Source: Aedes albopictus
Taxonomy: Eukaryota; Arthropoda; Insecta; Diptera; Culicidae
Assembly (NCBI RefSeq): GCF_035046485.1
Contig: NC_085137.1
Coordinates: 458,299,004 to 458,363,003, forward strand
Length of the DNA: 64,000 nt
Direction of reading: 5' to 3'
Part shown: piece after piece, positions 1 to 11,755 of the stretch
Layout: each line of letters opens with the position of its first letter
Numbering within the stretch: position 1 is the first letter of the stretch
Notes under the pieces: model-generated
Told to the model about the DNA's origin: nothing
The model's database searches: none
What the model saw: only the letters and a program-made list of their open reading frames with translations
Program-made: the position numbers and the translations under genes

Positions 1-228
1 TTCGAGCTTTGCTGCACTTTATCATGCGTATCTTTCTTCACTTCATAGAAGTGAGCGCATTCGCGATGTTTGCGGATTTAATTAAAGCATGTTTGTCGCT
101 TGATGCAGGGTTGGCTGGTTTAAGAAAAGTTAAGTATGTACGAGAACGTTTTCTAATATCTTATTTCATGTAATTTATGGTTTATGATGGCTTCTCAGAC
201 TTTTTTGTGACCTTATTACCAATTATTC
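1..228. other. unclassified AT-rich sequence
   Basis: No coding exon, RNA gene or repeat boundary could be recognised. The stretch ends at the TA that flanks the first MITE. Confidence 0.4.
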
Positions 229-675
229 TACAGGTCGGACTCGATTATCCGGGGGTTCACTTAACCGGGGGCCCGATTATCCGGGGCTCGATTATCCGGA
301 AAAAATGGCTCGATTATCCGGGGAAAAGTTTGTTTATGCTTTGTTTACAAGATTTAAGATTATAATATGTCAAAAAATGTGATAAACATCAAATACAACA
401 CCTAAGAATTGGATTTAACCTTTTTGTAAATTGTTTTTATTTTTTCACATTTTCCAGCTAAAATTTCATTTTCAAAAAACATGATTATAATAAAACCTGA
501 CGTTAAGTTTAGGCACTACAACGTCATGTATGTTAGCTTCTATGTTTAACGAACAGTTTTTGATTGAAGAACATCAAAAATAACAGAAAAGAAGCATGGC
601 TCGATTATCCGGGTGATTCGATTATCCGGGGTGAAATAATTTTGGAGTCACCCGGATAATCGAATCCGACCTGTA
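229..675. mobile_element. MITE with TA target site and repeated CGATTATCCGG boxes
   Basis: The ends are inverted repeats: TACAGGTCGGACTCGATTAT on the left and the complement of TACAGGTCGGATTCGATTAT on the right. A TA dinucleotide at each end is the likely target duplication. The box CGATTATCCGG occurs about four times in the left 80 bases and three times, in both orientations, in the right 80 bases. The middle is AT-rich and non-coding. TIRs beginning CAG with a TA target fit the Tc1/mariner superfamily, and repeated TTATCCGG boxes recall pogo/Tigger ends. No transposase is present, so this is non-autonomous. Confidence 0.75.
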
Positions 676-1325
676 CTAGAAAGCAGCAATAAAACCCCCA
701 TAAAACCATAATCAAATCCAAAGAAAGCCGACCCTGCCTCTCCGACTTGGCCATCAACCAAAGATCAAGTTGACGATGTTTTCTTGTCAATTGACCGTCG
801 TCGAGATTGCTATGGCAATAGTTTTCCCTTTCCGTAAGCAGGATCCGCGGATTCAATTTATGTGAATGTTTGACTACTGTGTATTGGCACCGACTAAGAC
901 GACAGACAGGTCGTTGACTACCGACCGCGCGCTCCATGCTTGGATGATGGACATGTCAAGTCATTGCTGGCTGTCACTTTCAGTTTCTGTTGATCGCGGC
1001 TTTGCATCAGGTTGAACTTGATATACTCCGGAGGCCACCGCCGCACCAGTATGTGACCGGTTGGCCGGGACTGGATTAGAGAGAGATCGCGTGGAAGCTA
1101 CCGGAGACCCCTATTGATGTTGGTACCCCTACATGGATGGATCCATGTTCAGTGCATATCTCGACAAAGAGCAATGCGCTGGGCGGAATGGCTAATTGAG
1201 TTGTCTGTAGGGTGTTGGGAAAAATTAAGGATATGGTGCTGTACATCTTAAAGCACGTTTTCCATGCGTTGTGTGAGACTTTTTAGACAGTGCTGTTGAA
1301 CCTTCCAGAAACCGGATTTGGACCA
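676..1325. other. unclassified moderately GC-rich sequence
   Basis: About 650 bases of complex sequence between the first MITE and the 11-bp array. Short open frames exist on both strands but none resembles a known protein and none has a convincing exon structure. Confidence 0.4.
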
Positions 1326-2248
1326 ATTTGGATTGGATTTGGATTGGATTTGGATTGGATTTGGATTGGATTTGGATTGGATTTGGATTGGATTTGGATT
1401 GGATTTGGATTGGATTTGGATTGGATTTGGATTGGATTTGGATTGGATTTGGATTGGATTTGGATTGGATTGGATTTGGATTGGATTTGGATTGGATTTG
1501 GATTGGATTTGGATTGGATTTGGATTGGATTTGGATTGGATTTGGATTGGATTTGGATTGGATTTGGATTGGATTTGGATTGGATTTGGATTGGATTTGG
1601 ATTGGATTTGGATTGGATTTGGATTGGATTTGGATTGGATTTGGATTGGATTTGGATTGGATTTGGATTGGATTTGGATTGGATTTGGATTGGATTTGGA
1701 TTGGATTTGGATTGGATTTGGATTGGATTTGGATTGGATTTGGATTGGATTTGGATTTGGATTGGATTTGGATTGGATTTGGATTGGATTTGGATTGGAT
1801 TTGGATTGGATTTGGATTGGATTTGGATTGGATTTGGATTGGATTTGGATTGGATTTGGATTGGATTTGGATTGGATTTGGATTGGATTTGGATTGGATT
1901 TGGATTGGATTTGGATTGGATTTGGATTGGATTTGGATTGGATTTGGATTGGATTTGGATTGGATTTGGATTGGATTTGGATTGGATTTGGATTGGATTT
2001 GGATTGGATTTGGATTGGATTTGGATTGGATTTGGATTGGATTTGGATTGGATTTGGATTGGTTTTGGATTGGATTTGGATTGGATTTGGATTGGATTTG
2101 GATTGGATTTGGATTGGATTTGGATTGGATTTGGATTGGATTTGGATTGGATTTGGATTGGATTTGGATTGGATTTGGAATGGATTTGGATTGGATTTGG
2201 ATTGGATTTGGATTGGATTTGGATTGAATTTTGATTGGATTTGGATTT
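1326..2248. repeat. 11-bp tandem array (GGATTGGATTT)n
   Basis: About 84 tandem copies of an 11-bp unit with very few substitutions (for example near 2063, 2179 and 2227) and occasional register changes where one sub-unit is dropped (near 1468) or added (near 1752). Because 11 is not a multiple of 3 and the unit has no stop in any frame, all frames on both strands stay open. The long predicted polypeptides here are therefore repeat artefacts. The plus strand has closely spaced GG pairs. Confidence 0.95.
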
Positions 2249-2504
2249 GCTCTGCTCTGCTTTGCTCTTCTCAAGCTCCGCTCTGCTCATGTTCTGCTCT
2301 GCTCATGCTCTACTCTGCTCACGCTCTGCTCTGCTCTGCTCTGCTCACACTCTGCTCACGCTCTGCTCTGCTCACGCTCTGCTTTGCTCTCGCTCTGCGC
2401 TGCACACACTCTGCTCTGCTCACGCTCTGCTTTGCTCTCGCTCTGCGCTGCACACACTCTGCTCTGCTTTACTTACGCTCTGCTCAGCTCACGCTCTGCT
2501 ATGC
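2249..2504. repeat. degenerate TCTGC/GCTCAC low-complexity block
   Basis: Irregular repeats of TCTGC, GCTCACGCTCTGC and related words. A sub-block of about 50 bases containing GCTCTCGCTCTGCGCTG is repeated twice in tandem (about 2380-2430 and 2431-2480). It joins the 11-bp array to the 7-bp array and is compositionally intermediate between them. Confidence 0.85.
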
Positions 2505-3634
<1,130 letters not shown>

Positions 3635-4008
3635 GTCTATGAATTTAATCGAAAAATTGTTCGAAATGTTTGTCTGTGTTTCTATCTTCATTTAGTTTTA
3701 TTATTGTTTCTGGCGTCTTCTTGACATTTTTTTTAACTTATTCAAGTTATGTATTCTTTACCTTCTTGTTCATTTTATTTTATTTCCGTATCCTCTCAGG
3801 ATTAATTTCTTGACCATTTTCTAGATGTCATTATTTTTATTGTTTTCCAGCCGTATTTTTGTATGTTTTTATTACCTTTTTGATTTTATGATGTTTTTCA
3901 TTGCCGTTACCGTTTTCATGTCATCTTCCTTATTTTTCTTCATTTACTCATTCCAATTGTTCAGCTGTTTTGTTCACTTGGGCATTACGTGTGCGGGGAC
4001 ATATTGAC
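3635..4008. other. T-rich unclassified sequence
   Basis: AT-rich, with many T-runs on the plus strand, between the heptamer array and a MITE. No gene or repeat family recognised. Confidence 0.4.
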
Positions 4009-4137
4009 TACAGTCAGGTGTTTTTATACGCGGTTTTCATTTACGCGGCCGCGGTTTACGCGGTTTTTTTCAATTTTGAACTGAGTTTTGTTTTTACGCG
4101 GTACGTATCCCCCGCGTAAAAAAAAAACCTGACTGTA
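4009..4137. mobile_element. MITE, TACAGTCAGGT family, copy 1
   Basis: A 129-bp element with ends TACAGTCAGGT and ACCTGACTGTA, flanked by or including a TA target. The interior repeats the word TTACGCGG or TACGCGG about five times. A second copy lies at 11027-11207. CAG-type ends, a TA target and tandem end-proximal boxes parallel the element at 229-675, which suggests a related pogo/mariner-like superfamily. Confidence 0.8.
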
Positions 4138-4221
4138 CTGTGATAATCATTTTACTTAGTAGCTTACATTTTTGTCACTGATCGCTGCGTTACTGCTTCG
4201 CTTCTAGGTACCTCGTCAACG

Positions 4222-4385
4222 CTGACGAGATTTCTTCAGAAACTCCTCCAGAAATTTCTTCCTAAATTCCTTCAGGAATTTCTCCAGGAACTCCTTCGCG
4301 GGTTTTTGAAGGATTTCCTTTTCGAGGATTTTTCTAGGAATTCCTCTTGGAATTCCTCTTGGAATTCATAAAGGTTTTTGAACCC
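4222..4385. repeat. 12-bp degenerate repeat, TCCAGGAATTCC orientation
   Basis: Short block of the window-wide degenerate repeat based on GGAATTCC, here in the orientation reading TTCTCCAGGAACTCC on the plus strand. Units are heavily diverged. Confidence 0.75.
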
Positions 4386-5012
4386 ATTTCCGGCACAACA
4401 TGTAAACAAAATTGTGCATTACCTAAATTCAAAACGAAACGACGGTTTTCGTCCACTTCTTCCATCTGAATCAGATACCTTATTGTGTGAACTTGTTGTT
4501 AACAGTGATTGTTGTGAAGATTTTCTGCTGGAAAGTTGATTTTGAACGAGTTTACTGCATCTAGTCCAGCACCAGTTCTAGGTACCAGTGCCGAAGTTCC
4601 AGTAAAATCAAATGGGAAATCACTTCTGCACCCATCTTTGTGCTTTGAGCACTTGTGCGGCTTCAGAGTGAAAGTGTAGCTCATTGACTGTGGATCCCGT
4701 TGCGTAAATGTTACGGGAGACGATTACCTACGGAAATGCGTTTGGAAAATATGCGGCAAGTGATATTTTGAGTTGTTTTGATGTGAGGTGCCGGGAATTG
4801 GTGCTGGTGCCGAAGTAGTTCGAAACCCGATTCTCATTCTCACCAACTATTTTACGTGATTTTATTTTGTATGATTTGTTTTTTACGCGGTTCTCTCGAA
4901 ATTTCGCAATCTTGTAAAAACACAATTGAGTGTATCGAATTGGTTTTGACTGAAATTGGTGCACTAAGCGTGTGATTCGGCAACACACTTGCATCGATTA
5001 CTTTTAAATCTT
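4386..5012. other. unclassified sequence with one short unassigned open frame
   Basis: Complex sequence with no recognised repeat except a weak TTTACGCGG remnant near 4879. A 61-codon minus-strand frame at 4499-4684 has a Cys/Lys/His-containing start (KCSKHKDGC) and no low-complexity bias, but I do not recognise it and see no splice or promoter support. It is not called as a gene. Confidence 0.3.
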
Positions 5013-5045
5013 CGCCGACGTTTCGGTCCGGGATAACCTTTTTAC
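5011..5045 (-). other. remnant of a hammerhead-like GAAACGTC segment
   Basis: Read on the minus strand, this stretch contains GGACCGAAACGTCGGC, preceded by AAAAAGG. It matches the 3' half of the palindromic insertion at 19704-20204 (GGACC, then GAAACGTC, then GG). The catalytic-core half is not recognisable. Probably a decayed fragment of the same family. Confidence 0.35.
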
Positions 5046-6425
5046 AGTCTACTCTCTATTCCGACAAATCTTTCTACCAATCTAAAACTGCAGATATCGC
5101 AGCCGGCTTTAGCGCTAAGAAGCATATCTGCGGATTCGTCGACCCCCTGTGTCGTGGACATGATCGCGGTCGGCGGTGTGGCGACAGCCCCAGCGGCTAG
5201 TGAAACGACGGAGGGATGCACTTTTCCTCTCATTATACTTTAATCAAATATCGCCGCCCCCTTCCTCTTTCACAGCGACTGTTCCTATGCAGCGAGCAGC
5301 CAGCATCATCACCACACTGACTGTGGTCTATCATGCCCCATGTAGGTCGCTTCAACGCCCCAAGCCTCTTAGAAATGGGTGGGTAACGGCGGGGAGAGCA
5401 AACGAAGGGGGATCTTGCCTATTTCTATTTTCTGCCTTTCGTAGCCGCCGCTGCTGCAGATATTAGAGTGCACCTTTCTTCTTCGCATTCATCTTGCAGA
5501 AAAGTGCATCGACCAACATTTGGCATCTCGTTCGCTCGCTCCTCCATCTCCGTTGAGTGCATCTCGACTCGACTCGAGCGAGCGAGAGTTTGGCCGCGCG
5601 GTCATAGATGGTAGGTTGGTAGGTACCTAGTGTTTATGTTTGGCCAGTCTCTTCTAGGAGCTCAACTACCTCTCACTACTAGGATAGGATGATGGCGGCA
5701 GCGGCGGTGTTTCAGCTAACTAGGCGAGGGTCGATGAACTTGAACGAATGTGCAGCAACTGCAGCAGCAGCTCGGAGCAACTTTCGATGCACTTTTTCTT
5801 TTCTATGCAGTTTTGCGCTGCAGTCAGCGATGCAGTGCGGTGGCCTGGGCCAGTCAGTGGCTTTGAACTGGGATGAATGCGAAAGTGAGTGCTGCGGTCG
5901 GCGGTGGTTGGTGGTTGGATCGGATGGAAGCAGCTACAGAGAAGGCTTGTTTTTCCATTTCGTTTGACCGCAATCACTTTTCCCGAGCCCTCGTTTTGAT
6001 TTTCTTGTATGCTCGCTGGGGTACCGGTTGGTAGTTGGTTGGTTGGTTGGTTGGCTGAGGCTCAGCGTGGGAAGTGGGTAAATGTTGCGGAGTAGATACT
6101 GAAGGTGGTCTTGATGGTGGTCGGGAGCGAGGTGGCCCAAGGTGGGTGGTTTGATCGGGTGAAATCGTGAATCATTCACCTTGATGGTTGATTTTCTTCT
6201 CAATGTCAACTGCCCCTGACAGGGGGTGATTGCACACGGACAATGTTGTAGAGCTGTGAAAAATAGGCATCTTATGAGTTGTACGTACATACTATGTATG
6301 CTATACAAAATGTGGTATAGTAATTCGCATCATATTTGATACTGGCAGTAATCGTTAGAGGTACGTACGATTAGTATAATAGGTTGGACTTGGACATATC
6401 CTACAACAAATGATTGTGAATCTAA
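5046..6425. other. long unclassified unique-looking region
   Basis: About 1.4 kb of complex, GC-moderate sequence with CAG-rich and GCGG-rich stretches (5686-5790) and a GGTT microsatellite. Open frames under 125 codons exist on both strands, but none has recognisable domains. It may be an intron or flank of a host gene outside the window; nothing here proves it. Confidence 0.35.
6026..6058. repeat. short GGTT microsatellite
   Basis: Imperfect run of GGTT units on the plus strand. Confidence 0.8.
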
Positions 6426-6521
6426 GGGCCGATTTCTTCACCCTGGCTTAAGAGTTAAGCCAGGTTTTACTATATGGGTAAGCCTGGCTTACGAGTTAAG
6501 CCGAGGTGAAGAAATCGGCCC
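6426..6521. mobile_element. 96-bp MITE with GGGCCGATTTCTTCACC ends
   Basis: Inverted ends GGGCCGATTTCTTCACC and its complement enclose a second inverted pair based on CTGGCTTAAGAGTTAAGCC. It is preceded by TAA and followed by TAT. GGGCC-type ends with a three-base TWA target fit PIF/Harbinger-type MITEs, although the flanking triplets are not identical. Confidence 0.65.
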
Positions 6522-7204
6522 TATAAGCAACATCAGCAATAGGAAGACAGCAAAAAGCCGCCAAGAAGAAATTAAGAATAGGTAAAAAATCATGTCAAAA
6601 ACCAACAATAGATGACAGAATACAACGAAAAATACAACAGAAAGACGACAACATGAAAAGTAAGAATCAAAAAGACTACAAGAACTTGACGACAAATAAA
6701 TTGAAAAAAAACAATGATAAAACCCCAAAATAATGCAAGACAGCTTCAAGAAGACGGTAACATTACGATAAGCTGACGTCAAGAAGTTAACCATAAATTA
6801 AAAGCAACACAAGAATGACAACGAGAATGACAGAAATAAACGAGGGAAGAAGACAAAAAAAACAAAAAGGCTAAAGTATTTCGAAAGTGCATAACCAGAA
6901 AGCAACAATGACATGTGTCAAAGGATAAGCGAAATAGGGCGAAATTATAAGTTACAAACTGATTACATTCATTCGAAGATGTTTTTTTGTTTAGAGGGCT
7001 CGAAAAGTCGGTGCAACAAAAAACTCGAACTAATCCACCTAGCAGTGCTGGCGTCTTTCTCGCGCATTTGAAAAAAAAAATCAAAAAAACTCATATTGAC
7101 TATTGATAGAAATCGCACTACATATTATCCGACAAACAAAAACCTTTTTCCATGCTGGCTTCTGTTTTGTCTGACATTCTTTAACATCATCCAGTAATGC
7201 TAAA
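6522..7204. other. A-rich low-complexity and unclassified sequence
   Basis: From about 6530 to 6960 the plus strand is rich in AACAA, AAGAC and GACGACA words, giving a purine/C-biased low-complexity tract. The remainder is AT-rich. No gene seen. Confidence 0.45.
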
Positions 7205-7900
7205 CAAGCGGAAATGAATCAAGATAGTTGAGTTCTGAGTAACTCACTATACAAACTCTGAGCTATTCATGCTTTACTATCATACTCGTGGGCTCTGTGT
7301 TGTCCTCATATTTATTATGCTTCTTGTAACCAAGTGAAAATGAACACTGAGTTGATCATCAAGATAGTTGAGTTCTGGGTTACTCACCCCCAGAGATGCC
7401 AGATATACAGATTTTTCTGTATTAAACAGATATTTGACCTTCGATACAGACAAGATACAGAGTACAGAAAATTACAGATTTTCAAAATGTGATACAGATT
7501 TCTTCAGAAAGCAAAACATTTAAAGTAATTTTCAATAAATTTAATGAAAACTTTATTATTTGCTGCTTAAACTTTGACGAATTTATGAAAATTTGAACAT
7601 TTTTACACAGGTTTTAGAAAAATAAATACTTGTAAAAATTAAAAACCGTCATAAAGTAGTACATTTTTTTAGTTTCTATTGAAATGTATGACTATCTAGG
7701 TGTCTGCTACACCCTCAAATAAGGCGATACAGAAAAATCTGTATTGATACAGATTTTTAATAAAAATAATCTGGCATTCCTGCTCACCCCACACCCCATG
7801 AACTCTATGTTGTTCATTAATTACTATCGTACTCGTGGGCTTTGTGTTGTCCTCATACTTATTGTGCTTCTAGTAACCTTCTAGTGGAAATGAACTCTGC
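7205..7900. repeat. ~140-bp satellite, first locus, interrupted by a MITE
   Basis: Two to three units containing ATCAAGATAGTTGAGTTCTG, CTCGTGGGCTCTGTGTTG and TTATGCTTCTTGTAACC. The same units form a longer array at 17820-18830. The array is split at 7391-7782 by a hAT-type MITE. Confidence 0.8.
7391..7782. mobile_element. hAT-type MITE with 8-bp target duplication
   Basis: A 392-bp element with ends CAGAGATGCCAGAT and the complement of CAGGAATGCCAGAT, bounded by an exact 8-bp direct repeat CTCACCCC at 7383-7390 and 7783-7790. Near each end lies the word ACAGATTTTT. An 8-bp duplication and CAG-initial short TIRs are hallmarks of the hAT superfamily. No transposase is encoded. The interrupted host sequence is the ~140-bp satellite, which gives an independent picture of the empty site. 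Confidence 0.85.
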
Positions 7901-8089
7901 ACTCCGAGGCAAACCAGCCTAGGGCTGAAAGCTCATGGGCGTAGCCAGCTTTTTGGTCAAGCACCCTTAGCAAATTTGTGCCTACTAGCTTCTATATCTA
8001 TGCGTAATAGGATGAAATTGAATACATATAATAACATTATATTCAAAAAGCAATTTCTGGAAGATTAAGGATTTTTAGGACTAGAATTT
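7901..8089. other. unclassified, with a non-LTR tail-like motif
   Basis: Contains ACCAGCCTAGGGCTGAAA (about 7912-7929), a motif shared on the opposite strand with the short retro-insertion at 58965-59026. The rest is unclassified. Confidence 0.4.
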
Positions 8090-9227
8090 CCTGGTTCCTG
8101 TATGAGTCCTTTTTAAATTATCATCCAATCGTATTCGCTGGAGGAATTCGTCCAGAAATTCTTGTAATAATTAAAAATAAATCATCAGGTAAACCTGGAG
8201 AAGTTTTTGGGAAAATTTCTGAAAAGATGATTGAAGGATTTCTAAAATTTCCGAAGGAACTCCTGAATAAATTTTTGAAGAGAACCTGAGAGCAATTTCT
8301 GAAGAAATAATTTGAGGAATTCCCGGAGCAATCCCTGGAAAACTTCCTGGATAAATCCCTGGAGCAATTCCTACAGGAATGTCTGGAGGAAGCCCTATAG
8401 AATCTCTGAATCTCATGAGGAAATCCTAGAAGAAATTTCAGATAAATTTCTGAAGGATTCCTTGGAGGAAGTTCTGGAGAAATTCCTGGAGGAATTCTGG
8501 GAGGAATCCCTCGAAAAAATTCAGAATAAATCTCTTGAGGAATTCCTAGAGGAAATCTTATTGAAATAAAAAAAAAAACCCTTGGGGGAGTTATTGGAGA
8601 AATCGCTGAAAGAATTCCAGGAGGAACCCCTGAATCAATTCCTGGGAAAGTCTCTAGAGAGAAACCTGGACAAACTTATAAACAAATTTCTGTCGTAATT
8701 CCTGGAAAATTATTGGATGAGACCGAACAGGAAATCCTGTAGAAATTTCTTGGATGAATTCTTGGAGCAATCCCTGGAAAAATCTCCAGAGGAATTCCGG
8801 GAGGAATTGCTGGAGAAATTTCTGAAAAAATCCCTTGAGAAATTCCTGGAGGATTTCCTGGAAGAACCCTTGGAGGAATTTCTGGAGAATTACCGAGAGG
8901 AATCTCTGGGAATATCCCTGAAGCAATGCCTGGATAAATCACTGAAATAATTCCTGGAGGAATGTCTGGAGGAATCCCTTGAAAATTCCTGAAAGTATTC
9001 CTGGAGAATTTCCTGGAAGAATCTCTGAAGAAATCCCTAAAGGATTTCCTTAATTGCTGACAGCAATTTCTGGAGAATTTCATGGAGAAGTTCCTGAAGA
9101 AATTCCTGGGGTTTTTCCTGGATAATTGCCTGGAGGAATTCCTAGAGATATTCCTGTGATAATTGCTGGAGAAATCTCTAGAGGATTTCTTTGGAAGAAT
9201 TACTGGATAAATTTCTAGAGGAATCTC
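8090..9227. repeat. 12-bp degenerate near-palindromic repeat, block 2
   Basis: About 1.1 kb of diverged units close to GGAATTCCTGGA, orientation GGAGGAATTCC on the plus strand. The 12-bp period gives four-residue pseudo-peptides (E-F-L-E on one strand, S-R-N-S or G-I-P-P on the other). Stops are frequent, and no frame behaves like a gene. Confidence 0.85.
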
Positions 9228-9954
9228 CCCAAGTAACAATCCTAATTCTATTTGGTTTTATTTGTTTTTATGATAGTTTTATCGGAACATTGCATATTCT
9301 AGTTGATCTTATCGGAGTCTCAGCTGAGCACAACTATTCTTCGTCAATATGTGGTTTTAAAAACACCTCCAAGAATACTTGAGGTTCAGTTCATAAAACC
9401 ATAAACACAACAAGAACTGTTGAACTTATTTTCAGTTTTATAAGGTTCTTGTAGTTATCTTCAATCATCCGTTCTTGATCAAGAGTAACTGTTCTCGCAT
9501 AAGAACAGTTTGGTGCATGAAAAATACAAGAAAAAACTCAAGCATCAGATTTTGATTCTCATCGTTCCATTATTGCTGCCAATCAAGAACACCTACCCGG
9601 AAACCCAGCCGCAACGCGGTACAGTGCCAAGTTCCTCCGGTTGCAGCATTCGAAATGAGGTGGGTATGGTCATCTAGGACGTCGTTTCCCGTGCAATCGG
9701 GGTTCCAATCATCGATCTTCAAAATCAACAACTACTTACCTGTTGGAAGTGCTGACCGGAGGAATGAGTCACTGCACCGCATCAAGGCCGGTTATCGAAA
9801 AAGGTCTGCCTGGTTTTCAACGGTACCGGGCTGATAAATACATTCATCGGACGAGATTCACAAAATCCACCGCGGTGCGATAATTTATTGTTTGTTTACA
9901 ATTTGCCGTACATGTTTTATGACGTTCTTGGCGGAGTTTGCATAAACCTATATC

Positions 9955-10135
9955 AAGAACGTTATAAACCTGAGTACTCTTGAGTAATACTTCTTACCCT
10001 TGCATAAGATGAAATAAATTTAAGGCGTTCTGGATGGAGGCCAACCAGGCTGCATTGAGAACGTTATAAATCCTAGTATTCTTGAGTTATGCTTTTAGCT
10101 CTGGCATGAGTTGAAAGAAATTTAAGACGATCTTA
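9955..10135. repeat. ~100-bp tandem duplication
   Basis: Two diverged direct copies, each beginning near GAACGTTATAAA and continuing through CTTGAGTWATRCTT to AAATTTAAGRCG, offset by about 100 bases. Confidence 0.65.
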
Positions 10136-11026
10136 TGGTGATGTTGATTAAAACCATCGATGATGGACCAACCACCGGCCTAGATTTCAATGGAAGCCAT
10201 GTTGAGAAAACTCAAGAGCAATGTTCGCATGACCAGGAATAATATTTTTAAATATTTTATTAGTGCGTTATAATGGAAGCGCGTTGCAATTTTTGGAAGT
10301 ATCTTGCAACATATATACGATGAATTTCGCTTGGCATTTGGCATCCTTGTTACACCACGGAAATATTTCCAATTTGTGTAATAAATTAATCCCGATTACA
10401 ATAATGTGTCATTTTCATTGTGTTTTTAATTTCAATTTAATTCACCAAACTTTTCTGTCGACATAAAAGCTGCATCAGCAACAACACTGACACATTTATT
10501 ATCGTTTTATCGTGCACTTGAAGAATTCTACAAGGAGAGAGCAATTCGCCTTGAGGACAACTTGGGAAGTACAACAAGTTTTAAGAGAAATTTAAAAACA
10601 ACTCTCCAAGAGCATCTTAGGATGGGCCTCTTTGGTCTTAGGGGGCGTCCATAAATGACGTAGCTTTTTTTAAGCGATTTTTAATACCCCCTCCCCCCTC
10701 GTAGCATTTCGTCACAAATTCGAATACCCCCCCTATAAATGACGTAGCTTGTTAAGCAACCCCCCTCCCCCTGAACATTTTTTTATGTCATAAAGGAAAA
10801 AGAAAAACTTAGTTCAGATTTCAATTTTAAATTGTATGTTTAACGAATATAATGAAAAAAAAAAAAAACAACAAAAGCAAGAACACATTATCGACTGCCA
10901 GGTTTGGATCGCCGACATCAAGACCATAGGTGCAACCAGTGGAGATTATCACCGAAGCTAATGACTCAATAAACCAATCGTTCTGCTTGATGCCGAAGAA
11001 CAGGAAGTTGAAGCACCCAATATAAG

Positions 11027-11207
11027 TACAGTCAGGTCTTTTTCTACGCGGTTTTCATTTACGCGGCCATACAAAAAAAAAATATTGTCTTATTTTTGCA
11101 TGATTCGTCGAGAAATGGTGAGACTTTTTTTACGCGGTTTTTTAAATTTTGAACTGAGTTTCATTTTTACGCTGTACGTATCCCTCGCGTAAAAAAACCT
11201 GACTGTA
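11027..11207. mobile_element. MITE, TACAGTCAGGT family, copy 2
   Basis: A 181-bp copy of the family at 4009-4137: same ends TACAGTCAGGT and ACCTGACTGTA, same TTTACGCGG internal boxes and same GAACTGAGTTT core, with about 50 extra bases in the middle. Confidence 0.8.
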
Positions 11208-11261
11208 ATCTGTATTGCAATCTGTTAGAAATATCAAATTGGTTTCGTTTGAATTAAATGC

Positions 11262-11452
11262 ACCATGACATTTGAGGGATCCTGCAGGAGTTTCTTCAAC
11301 AATTCTTTTAGCAGTTGATTCTGGAATTTGTCAAGGAGCTTCCTTTGGGACTCCCATTTTTGAGAATTCCTCCCTTTTTAATTCCTCCAGCACTTCCTTC
11401 AGAGATCCCTCCGAGAATTCCTTCCGGAGTTTCTTCTTAGATCCTGTAGTAT
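11262..11452. repeat. 12-bp degenerate repeat, short inverted block
   Basis: Units read in the TTCCTCCAGGAATTCC orientation on the plus strand, opposite to the block at 8090-9227. Confidence 0.7.
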
Positions 11453-11755
11453 CCTAGCTTTTCGGCTGGTCTGTCATCAGCCGATTTGTTCTCCCGCACT
11501 CAACTGACGATACGTCCACCTGCCACAAAATTGTTCACTAAACTGAAGTACATCTAAGTTTCCATCCAGCACATGCTTACGCATGATTGACGTTTCCGGT
11601 ACATCTCGCACGCAAGGTGTCAAGTTAGCGTTAGCGTTTTGAGAGCGCGTTCACAAGCATTCATTCGTGCACGCTAAAATAATGATAATCGCACACGGTA
11701 TGATAAGACTTTCAAATTGTCCAAACTCTTAAAATATACAACTCATAAGCTGACA
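11453..11755. other. unclassified sequence between repeat blocks
   Basis: About 300 bases with no recognised gene or repeat. It contains GTTAGCGTTAGCG near 11626. Confidence 0.35.

Noticed and set aside
1326..2248. Telomeric repeat
   Set aside because: The unit is 11 bp and internal; there is no known telomere repeat match and no terminal position.
4499..4684. Short protein gene on the minus strand
   Set aside because: Only 61 codons, no domain, no homolog recognised, no promoter or splice support.
5689..5977. Overlapping 85-92 codon frames on both strands
   Set aside because: CAG-rich sequence in an unclassified region; no evidence favouring either strand.
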